Source of the DNA: Thalassiosira profunda
Taxonomy: Eukaryota; Bacillariophyta; Thalassiosirophyceae; Thalassiosirales; Thalassiosiraceae
Assembly (NCBI GenBank): GCA_036939355.1
Contig: JALLAP010000547.1
Location: 1 to 12,211, forward strand
Reading direction: 5' to 3'
DNA: 12,211 bases
In this document: positions 1 through 6,318 of the stretch, piece by piece
Numbering within the stretch: the first letter of the stretch is position 1
Layout: every line of letters starts with the position of its first letter
Position numbers and translations under genes: made by a program
Notes under the pieces: model-generated
What the model saw: the letters and a program-made list of their open reading frames with translations, nothing else
Told to the model about the DNA's origin: nothing
Databases searched by the model: none

Positions 1-1208
1 TCGGCCGGCGCCTTCGCCCCGGCCCCGCGGTCCGGCGCCGCCGCCGTCCGCGGAGCGGCCCTCTTCTCCACCACCGAGCGCCCCCAAACCCGGCCCAAAA
101 TAGCCGACAACATCCTCGACCTCATCGGCCACACGCCCCTCGTCAAGCTCAACCGGGTGGTGGCCGACTGCGGCGCCGAAATCGTGGCGAAGCTCGAGTC
201 GAGCAACCCCGCCAACTCCGTCAAGGATCGCATCGCGCTGAGCATGATCCAGGAGGCCGAGGCGCGGGGGGACATCAGCCCGGGCAAATCCACGCTCGTG
301 GAGCCGACGTCGGGGAACACCGGGATCGGCCTCGCGATGGTCGCGGCGACCAAGGGCTACAAGTTGATCCTCACCATGCCCGAGTCGATGTCGATGGAGC
401 GCCGCGTGCTGCTGAAGGCCTTCGGGGCCGACGTCAAGCTCACCCCCGCCGCGAAGGGAATGGGCGGCGCCAGTGAGTATCAAACATTGGTGTTAGTGCA
501 TGTGATGTGCACTTCTCTTCATTGCACTCATTCTCTTTGCAACCACTCCAGTCGCAAAGGCCGAGGAGATCACTGACGCGCTGGGCTCCGACGGATTCCT
601 CCTGCAGCAATTCAACAATCCCGACAACCCGAAGATCCACCGCGAGACGACCGGCCCGGAGATTTGGGAGGACACCGACGGCAAAATCGACATTCTTCTG
701 GGCGGAGTCGGCACCGGGGGCACCCTCACAGGGTGCGGGCAGTACCTGAAGCCGCGCAATCCCGACCTCAAGATCGTCGCGGTGGAGCCGACCGAGAGCG
801 CGGTCCTCAGCGGGGGGANTGAAGCCGCGCAATCCCGACCTCAAGATCGTCGCGGTGGAGCCGACCGAGAGCGCTGTCCTCAGCGGGGGGAAGCCGGGAC
901 CGCACAAAATCCAGGGCATCGGCGCGGGCTTCATCCCGGGGAACGCCGACACGTCGCTGTTGGACGAGGTCGTCCAAATCTCGGGCGAGGACGCCATGGC
1001 CATGGCCCGGCGCCTCGCGACGGAAGAGGGCATCTTCTGCGGAATTTCCAGCGGGGCGGCCGTCTGCGCTGCGATCGAGGTGGGGAAGCGGCCGGAGAAC
1101 GCGGGCAAGCGCATCGTGTTGGTGCTGCCGTCCTTCGGGGAGCGTTACCTCAGCACGGCCCTCTTCCAGAACTTGTGGGACGAGGCCGCGGCGCTGAAGG
1201 CGGAGTAA
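1..1208 (+). CDS. cysK: Cysteine synthase (O-acetylserine (thiol)lyase), organelle-targeted, 5' partial, broken by assembly artefact
   Basis: PLP-dependent enzyme (family PF00291) that makes cysteine from O-acetylserine and sulfide. The reading frame is already open at base 1, so the start lies outside the window. The first ~34 visible residues are Ala/Arg/Ser-rich and lack acidic residues until just before the mature part, like an organelle transit peptide. The PLP lysine is in NPANSVKDR (codon 223-225). The substrate loop TSGNTG, the phosphate-binding GTGGT and the late SSG serine are all present. A GT-AG intron at 473-551 (79 nt, GTGAGT donor) splits the Ile codon of GMGGA-I-AKAEE. A 72-bp segment is repeated on both sides of an N at 819; removing 73 nt restores one frame to the stop at 1206-1208 and gives 351 visible residues. 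Exons are 1-472 and 552-1208. Plastid or mitochondrial destination is undecided. The next gene is convergent. Confidence 0.93.
747..891. repeat. Direct duplication flanking a single N (probable unmerged contig ends)
   Basis: Bases 747-818 recur at 820-891 with an offset of 73 and one difference (G802 versus T875). The only base between the copies is the N at 819. The difference is synonymous (both read Ser-Ala-Val). Removing one copy plus the N restores a normal cysteine synthase frame. The second copy alone would insert a frameshift in a conserved region of the enzyme. The simplest reading is that two contig ends, perhaps from different haplotypes, overlap but were scaffolded instead of merged. 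Confidence 0.9.
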
Positions 1209-1558
1209 ACGTTGGTTCAGGCCGATGGCGAGGAAATTCAATCATCACGAGGATATCTACTTATGGTGGACTTATTACCTGAGGGTGCGTAGGCAGGGGC
1301 GAAGAAAACCAAACAATCTGCCCCTCGCGACGCGCTGAAAGCGATCTCGATGAGGCCTCGCAACAACAAAATTCGTTGTTAAACAGTGATTGTTACCGGT
1401 AACTGAATAACTTTGGCCGGCGCACAAAACATCAACATAGGCCAAGAGTGGTGCTTCATAGTGTGGCGCTGTCCCCGGTCACCGCGCTTGCCTCGCTTCG
1501 GTCTTCACTACATGTTCCACCGCTTTCCATGCCGTCAAACATGCTTTGCATGACTCAT
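1209..1558. other. Convergent intergenic region, no gene seen
   Basis: This 350-bp stretch separates the 3' ends of the cysteine synthase gene (+) and the plastid membrane protein gene (-), so it should hold both 3' UTRs. It is more AT-rich than the flanking exons. It contains a small hairpin (six-base arms at 1362-1367 and 1375-1380) and a perfect 12-base palindrome, GTTACCGGTAAC, at 1392-1403. No conserved coding frame is visible. Confidence 0.6.
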
Positions 1559-2289
1559 TTACCTTCCAATGTACTCGCCGCAGATGCCGAGTCCCTCGAA
1601 CGCCTTCGAAACGCACGGCCCGGGCTCATTGACAAATTGGCTTCCCGTGCTGTTGATGACGTAGATCGTCAGGGGGATGATTCCAAGCGCCCACGCGATG
1701 GTCAATTGCGCCTTCTTGGGGTCCAGCTCTGCGTTGCAACATTATGTGCATAAGATGCGCTCAACTCGATGGCATACAATAACACACAATGCAACTCAGT
1801 AACTCACTGGTGTAATCCACCACGGGCTTGCCGCGCTTCTCCTCCATCTTCTGGTAGGCCCAGTCCGCGGCGTTGTTCAATTTGGCATCCGTGTTGCCGA
1901 CGGCCGTCGCCCGATCCACCTTCGCCGAGAGCATGTACTTCATCACGCCCTGTTCGTACTCATCCGCATTGAAGACGCGGGTGAGGAACGGGGCAGGGCC
2001 GTGGCGGAGCGCCGCGCCGACGGCGTCGTAGGGGTATTCGCCGTCGTCGAGGGGGCTCTTGGTATAACGTCTGGAGAGCAAAGTAGATGGCACTTCGTTA
2101 GACAGAATCCAGCCAATAAATTGCATTGTTTGTTGCATGCACTCACCCGGTGGCCTCGTCGAACGTCGGCAGGGGGATCTTCGTCGAGGCAGCCTTCTTG
2201 CCGAAGCTGCCGAACGCCGAGACGTTCGACGCCGCGAAGGCCAGGAGGAGGGCCGCGACGAGCGGGAGGGAGGAGGATCGGCCGGCCAT
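1559..2289 (-). CDS. Plastid-targeted single-helix membrane protein, function unknown (3 exons)
   Basis: Exons on the minus strand are 2289-2147, 2070-1808 and 1728-1559, joined across GT-AG introns 2146-2071 (76 nt, GTGAGT donor) and 1807-1729 (79 nt, GTGAGT donor). Both junctions keep the frame and give 191 aa. Residues 1-25 form a hydrophobic signal peptide ending NVSA, followed by Phe26 (FGSFGKK). This Ala|Phe junction is the bipartite import signature of red complex plastids. The soluble part holds [19 protein letters not shown] (residues 58-76) and an [13 protein letters not shown] stretch (113-125). One transmembrane helix lies at about 142-161, followed by a short tail with Cys174 and Cys185. 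I do not recognise a named family. A thylakoid or photosystem-associated subunit is only an inference from targeting and topology. Start choice: first ATG, with G at -3 and the signal peptide right after it. Confidence 0.85.
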
Positions 2290-2941
2290 GGTTGCAATTG
2301 TAGAATTGTGGGAGCGCGGGTGCGTGTGTGGGTGTGTTGGGTGTGGCGGGAGGAGGCGACGTCGCGCTTTGCGTTTTCACCAATGAGTCAGGGGGTATCT
2401 TTGAATTCCCACGTAGAAATTTGGTAGGTACTAAACGTGGTGGGCTGGCGGGCGGGGAAAGGAAGACTTCTTTTGCAAGCAACACAAAATGGCCGGACTT
2501 CTCCTAAGTATTTGAAGCCGGAATGGAATGCATGCCTTGCAATGACAGCTGCAATACTTGGGGTGGTAGGTCCAGCAGTATCTTGAAGAGTTAGTTTTAC
2601 CTTGCAGCTCGCAGCCTGCACACAGCTTTTTCTCCTTTTGCACATTCGTTTTGATTTCGGTTTCGGAGGCATGCCTCGGCCTCACAACGGTGTGTTTTTA
2701 GTCTGCAAAAGAACTCTTGCTTGTCCTCCCCATGTAAGCCCCTTGGGGGACCGACAGCATGCCCCAAAATATGTGACTGCAAAAAGTTGTGGCTGGCCAC
2801 GAATCAAAGTCGACAGAGGCTGCATTTCTTGGCCTAACCCAAACCCAATCATGCGTGGACCGATCCCTTGGGGGAGCCAAATGGTTCTGCCTTCCGAAAG
2901 GGAAAAAAACTCTCCCCCTTCCGCAGTCCAAAAGGAGGGGC

Positions 2942-2969
2942 AAAAAAAGCTCCGCGCCAGCCGCGAATC
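2942..2969 (-). pseudogene. Truncated tRNA-Gly 3' end with its T-run
   Basis: On the minus strand 2969-2954 is identical to the last 16 bases of the intact tRNA-Gly before the discriminator (the 3' strands of the T stem and acceptor stem). It is followed at 2948-2942 by a seven-base T-run like the pol III terminator of the intact gene. The anticodon arm, D arm and 5' acceptor strand are not recognisable upstream, so it cannot fold as a tRNA. Confidence 0.6.
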
Positions 2970-3112
2970 TGACTCTGGAACCGAAGAGAGAACCCGGGTG
3001 TCCAGTCCATTTCTCGACCTCCCGTGCAGGGCCCTAACCCACCCAACTTTGTACCGGAGTCCCAGGGAAGTCAAATGGGTGTCCATGGGCCCCTTCCGCA
3101 GTCCAAAAGGGG

Positions 3113-3118
3113 AAAAAA
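3113..3118 (-). terminator. Pol III terminator of tRNA-Gly
   Basis: A run of six T on the minus strand starts three bases past the tRNA 3' end, the usual signal for RNA polymerase III release. Confidence 0.8.
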
Positions 3119-3120
3119 GC

Positions 3121-3191
3121 TGCGCCAGCCGCGAATCGAACGCGGGGCCTGTCGATGGCAACGACAGATTTTGCCACTAAACCACTGGCGC
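3121..3191 (-). tRNA. trnG-GCC: tRNA-Gly (anticodon GCC)
   Basis: Seventy-one bases on the minus strand fold as a complete cloverleaf. The seven-pair acceptor stem is GCGCCAG with CTGGCGC, with discriminator A at 3121. The anticodon stem is TGTCG with CGACA around the loop TTGCCAT, so the anticodon is GCC. The T stem is CCGCG with CGCGG around TTCGATT. The D arm, GTTTAGTGGCAAAAT, matches the eukaryotic tRNA-Gly pattern. No intron and no encoded CCA are present. Internal A- and B-box sequences and the downstream T-run fit pol III transcription. It is the only intact member of a decayed tandem set. Confidence 0.95.
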
Positions 3192-3340
3192 CTTGCGCGG
3201 AAGAGACAGAGAGCTGTTATTAAACTCAAAGGTGCATGCACCGTCAAATCCTGCGTCCTGCGTCTGCCGCGCGCTCTTCTATCTTTTCGCCACAACCAAA
3301 CCCCCGCTCACCACAACCGACGCGTTGGCAACCACACAGC

Positions 3341-5194
3341 ATGGACGGAGACGACGACGGCAACAACCACGCGGCTGCTTCCGCTGCGGATGTGGGAAGT
3401 GGCAGCGCGGGCGCTGCCAGAGACGGCGGCGGCGGCGGCGAAGGAGAGAGTTCATCCTTGCATTTCAATGAAGGGTACACGCCCCTCGGTTTCGATATGA
3501 ATGCGTTGGCCGCCATGGATGGCAGCGACAGCGACGGAGATGCCGCTGCGGAGGACGGACAAATGGACGGCGAACTGTTTGCAACTGAGTACTACCACAT
3601 GATGGGCGCGCCGCCGAAGCGGTGGAACGGGGTCAAGGACGGGGTGCACGGGCTCGCGATGCATCATCGCGAATACGACGGGGAGGGAGCATCGGCCCAC
3701 GCCGACGACAGCAACGAAGGACATGCGCGCAGCGACGATGACGAGGCGTCCGCAGAAGCGGTGGATGTGCCAGACGATTTTCATCGCCTGGCAGAGCAGG
3801 CGTTGCGAGGTTTGGAAGTCGAGAGATTGTCCGTATTGGACAGGACCCGCGTGACTCCGATGGACGCGCCAATACCAATTGCGACGGCAGATGCACCAGC
3901 AGAAAATGCCGCTCAGGGTGCAGATGCACCGACGGAGAGAAACAACGCCCCAGCTGTGGCAAACTTTGCGGCGACCTTTCCCAATTTCGATGCAAAAGAT
4001 GGTGCATCGGGGGCACCGGACGATACGCAAAGTGCAAGCCAGACAACAGAAGAGGCAGCGGCGCCTTTGCAAAAGAAAACAACAGCGGCGTTGCCGAAAG
4101 TACAACTGAAGGAACCGACATCGAAGTCAATGGACGTGGGCGCTGTCCAAAAAGCAATGCAGTCCATTCGATTGAAGTCGCCGCAGCTGGCCACTGCGTT
4201 GGACGCGGGCGCCTCTTCCTCCTTTTCAACAAAGACTGCTCACGCTGCCAGCGATGCCGCGCTGAATGCTGTAATAAATTCGACCTGCCAGGCAGTGGAG
4301 GAATCGCGGCTGCGACAGCTCACCAATCACGCGATCATACCGTCGGGACCACTCGCCGCCTTCCGACGATCGACGCCAAAGGCCCAAGCAGCGTCCGCCA
4401 ACTTGTCGCGGAGTGCAACGCTTTCCGAGGCAGTGCTTCGGTTGTGGCCGTTGATTTTCTTCCGACGGCGATCGCGAGCAATGGGTCTGGGAGGAAAGAC
4501 CGCACAACAACAGCGTGGTTGCTCGAAAACACTGACAATTCATATTCTCGGGGCGGACGGCGTGGAATGCTCGTCCGAAGAGACGGTGCGAAAATCGGTG
4601 GGATCATTCGTTCGTTGGCTGGACGCGGCGCTGCACTCAGGGGCATTATCTCGTGATGGTTCTCAGTCTACAGATATCGATTCGTTGTTGATACAGTTCT
4701 CTGGTCCCTGCATGCCAACTGCACTGGCTGGGAAAGAGATGGATCTCTTGCACGAGGGATCGGCGTTGGCATCTGCTACTGCGACGTTTCTGTTGGGAGA
4801 GTATCACGAAGCCCCATCATCGGCGCGTGACGGTGTGGACGACGCGGATATTGCGATTGCATTTAATGCGGGCATCTGGGGGTACGATTCGTGGAAGCCT
4901 ACCCTCGCCCACATGTGCACGCCAACTGTCAAAAGCAGTGCTGGCAACGCGTCCTGGACGGAATGCTCTCTGTTCGTCATCACCGCATATACCGTCGAGG
5001 AATGCGAAGACGATGCCGAAGTTGTGGAGAAGGTTGCTTCGGAGAGAGCTTTGACCCACCCGATTGCGCGGCAGTTGTGGGCGCCGGAGCCAAATCCCTT
5101 TCGCTCGCGACTTGAAAGAAAGACTGCATCTGCACCCCCAGGACGAAAGTACTACGAAAACGGCGCGTGGCAAGCGTGGCTGCTTGGGATGTAG
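3341..5194 (+). CDS. MSS51 C-terminal-like domain protein with long acidic N-terminus
   Basis: A single exon of 617 aa. The ATG at 3341 was chosen over an in-frame ATG 35 codons upstream (3236) because it has A at -3 and G at +4. Residues 1-200 are low-complexity, Gly/Ala/Asp-rich and acidic; about 200-380 is Ala/Ser/Gln-rich and looks disordered. From residue ~397 to ~590 the protein matches the MSS51 C-terminal-like domain (PF20179 as I know it). It opens with the strand TLTIHILGADGVE, then LLIQFSGPC, IAIAFNAGIWGYDSWKPTL, LFVITAYTVEECEDD and PNPFRS. In animals and yeast this domain follows a MYND zinc finger (MSS51/ZMYND17) and is tied to mitochondrial gene expression or metabolism. No MYND cysteine pattern is seen here, so the role cannot be carried over. 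Confidence 0.83.
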   Translation: MDGDDDGNNHAAASAADVGSGSAGAARDGGGGGEGESSSLHFNEGYTPLGFDMNALAAMDGSDSDGDAAAEDGQMDGELFATEYYHMMGAPPKRWNGVKDGVHGLAMHHREYDGEGASAHADDSNEGHARSDDDEASAEAVDVPDDFHRLAEQALRGLEVERLSVLDRTRVTPMDAPIPIATADAPAENAAQGADAPTERNNAPAVANFAATFPNFDAKDGASGAPDDTQSASQTTEEAAAPLQKKTTAALPKVQLKEPTSKSMDVGAVQKAMQSIRLKSPQLATALDAGASSSFSTKTAHAASDAALNAVINSTCQAVEESRLRQLTNHAIIPSGPLAAFRRSTPKAQAASANLSRSATLSEAVLRLWPLIFFRRRSRAMGLGGKTAQQQRGCSKTLTIHILGADGVECSSEETVRKSVGSFVRWLDAALHSGALSRDGSQSTDIDSLLIQFSGPCMPTALAGKEMDLLHEGSALASATATFLLGEYHEAPSSARDGVDDADIAIAFNAGIWGYDSWKPTLAHMCTPTVKSSAGNASWTECSLFVITAYTVEECEDDAEVVEKVASERALTHPIARQLWAPEPNPFRSRLERKTASAPPGRKYYENGAWQAWLLGM

Positions 5195-5383
5195 GCTATC
5201 TGCATGAGGAATAGCAGATTATTATATGCATGTGAATTTGCCAATAGGACGCTCATTCCCCGTTCAGTGGATGCCCCCGCCAGTAGCGCAGCAAACTGTT
5301 GAAATAGCAAACGCAAACAATATCACCCACACCCCCGAGCGCTGCGTCCCTTAGCCGTGGTTTAGACAGAGTTGTGCACGTCG

Positions 5384-5929
5384 TCAATCCAATATCATTT
5401 TCTTGGCCTCCACTTTCCTTGGGATGATCTTGACGTGTTTCTTGTGCTCGCTCGAATTCATCTTCACCGCATCCTCCTCGTCGGTATCCATCTCGTCGTC
5501 CGTCCGCCGCGGATTCACAACCGTAATAATCTTCCCCTCGTTCATCTTCACCTTGGCGTGCACCGTCTTTTTGCAGGGCACCTCCTTCGGGGGCTCCTCC
5601 CGCGCGTGCATCAGGGCCGCCTGGTGGGCGCGCTCCTCCATTGATTCTGCCCTCTCGCGCATCGCCTTGGCGCGCTTTTGCAGATATTTGTCCGTGAATT
5701 TGTAGTTGGCGCCGTTGATGTGGGCGAGGACGTCGGTCGTCACGAGCGATTTGAGCGTCGATCGGAACAGCGTTTCGTTCCAGGCGGTGTCATCGTCGGA
5801 GCTGGCGACGGCCGCCGCGAATACTGCGTCGTGCTCTTGGATTCTCCGCCGGATAGCCGACGCCGGGGATCCCGTCTCGTGGTCCCTAAGGTCCTCGACC
5901 GCGGTGAGGATGGCGGCTCTGTAGGGCAT
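5384..5929 (-). CDS. Linker-histone-like (H15 winged-helix) protein
   Basis: An intronless frame of 181 aa. Residues 2-80 match the globular H15 domain of linker histone H1/H5 (PF00538). Helix 1 is YRAAILTAVEDL; then come SPASAIRRRIQEH and the recognition helix NETLFRSTLKSLVTTDVL. The beta hairpin HINGANYKFTD closes the domain. A charged helix follows (KRAKAMRERAESMEERAHQ, residues 85-103). Next is a short acidic patch (143-153) and a Lys/Arg-rich tail with HKKHVKIIPRK, which could bind DNA or direct nuclear import. The tail is much shorter and less lysine-rich than in classical H1, so a chromatin or DNA-binding role is likely but canonical linker-histone function is unproven. The ATG at 5929 has a weak context (C at -3) and the upstream frame stays open for some codons. 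The gene converges on the MSS51-like gene, 189 bp away. Confidence 0.82.
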   Translation of the reverse strand: MPYRAAILTAVEDLRDHETGSPASAIRRRIQEHDAVFAAAVASSDDDTAWNETLFRSTLKSLVTTDVLAHINGANYKFTDKYLQKRAKAMRERAESMEERAHQAALMHAREEPPKEVPCKKTVHAKVKMNEGKIITVVNPRRTDDEMDTDEEDAVKMNSSEHKKHVKIIPRKVEAKKMILD

Positions 5930-6318
5930 GAGGTTGCAGCTGCGTTGATTGCTCTTCGATTGACGCTTCGATGTGTGAACGCCAAGCTTACAATTTGCAC
6001 CCCTGATGAAAGGTATCTTTTAGCGCTGTAGAAACAGTACCATTCCTACGTAGCACAAAGAGAACCCCAGCGGCGGCAGAACAAAGACGACCCCAACAGT
6101 TCGACACCTCTCACAAAACAAACAAGGTGAGGACGACCCCGATGGTCATCCATTGGGCGCTGTGAGCCTGGACGTCTGGGTTGCGCGCTGCGTGGATGCA
6201 TTGGGCTGTGCATATCTTTTGTTGCAACGACGACGTCATGCTCACATCTCATGTACTCATACCTTGCACGTTTCCGCCATGCGCAGATCAACAAAGCTTG
6301 CAACAACAACGAAATAAT
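5930..6318. other. Divergent intergenic region between H15 gene and hydrolase gene
   Basis: These 389 bp must hold the promoters and 5' UTRs of the H15 gene (-) and the membrane hydrolase gene (+). The minus strand also holds a short open frame and intron-like signals, described separately. No clear TATA box was seen. Confidence 0.6.
6111..6239 (-). CDS. Possible 42-aa tail-anchored-like small ORF
   Basis: An ATG at 6239 (A at -3) opens a 42-codon minus-strand frame ending at TGA 6113-6111. Its last 16 residues are hydrophobic (WMTIGVVLTLFVL), the shape of a C-terminal membrane anchor. An alternative first exon exists: ATG at 6280, then a GTATGAG sequence from 6262 and a CACGCAG acceptor-like site, but the phases do not match across a canonical GT-AG pair. 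I recognise no family. It could be chance, or part of a small gene with a different exon structure. Confidence 0.25.
   Translation of the reverse strand: MTSSLQQKICTAQCIHAARNPDVQAHSAQWMTIGVVLTLFVL

Larger units (their letters stand above)
2290..3120. other. Gene-free region with degenerate tandem units
   Basis: This is 831 bp between the plastid protein gene (-) and the tRNA-Gly gene (-). The left part (about 2290-2500) should hold the promoter of the plastid protein gene. I saw no recognisable protein in any frame of 2290-2760. From about 2780 the sequence falls into degenerate units that resemble the tRNA-Gly 3' end and its downstream flank. Confidence 0.6.
2781..3191 (-). repeat. Three degenerate ~165-bp units; the last carries the intact tRNA-Gly
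   Basis: The same marker order (A-run, then 15-17 bases later a match to the tRNA T-arm GAATC) occurs three times. The A-runs are at 2781-2785, 2942-2948 and 3113-3118. The GAATC anchors are at 2801, 2965 and 3133, a spacing of 164 and 168. Units 2 and 3 also share an exact 21-bp match (2915-2935 and 3090-3110) and an exact 16-bp match (2954-2969 and 3122-3137). A CAAATGG block is shared at 2878 and 3072, and a CCTTCCG-type subrepeat occurs again near 2890. Unit 1 is weakly similar. The likely origin is tandem duplication of a tRNA-Gly segment followed by decay. Confidence 0.6.

Noticed and set aside
747..891. A biological tandem duplication within cysteine synthase
   Set aside because: The two copies are separated by a lone N and add 73 nt, breaking a conserved enzyme. 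The same arrangement recurs at 11739, so an assembly cause is far more likely.
440..1241. Long minus-strand open frames over the cysteine synthase gene
   Set aside because: They run antisense to a well-conserved enzyme, cross the N artefact and show only GC-rich Arg/Pro/Ala composition with no family match.
1362..1403. Hairpin and 12-base palindrome as a terminator or protein-binding site
   Set aside because: They sit in a convergent 3' region of a eukaryotic genome where such short palindromes have no established role. Nothing else supports function.
2388..2685. Minus-strand open frames as a gene
   Set aside because: There are two overlapping short frames with no domain, no splice pattern and no conserved motif, in a region of mixed low-information sequence.
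2602..3180. Plus-strand 192-codon open frame as a gene
   Set aside because: It runs through the degenerate repeat units and antisense through the tRNA-Gly gene. Its protein shows only repeats of the DNA units.
3236..3340. Extended N-terminus of the MSS51-like protein from ATG 3236
   Set aside because: That ATG has T at -3, whereas the ATG at 3341 has A at -3 and G at +4. The extra 35 residues look like translated 5' UTR. It remains possible but less likely.
5740..6000. Minus-strand frame overlapping the start of the H15 gene
   Set aside because: It is the same strand as the H15 gene in another frame, with Arg/Ser/Pro-rich shadow composition and no motif.
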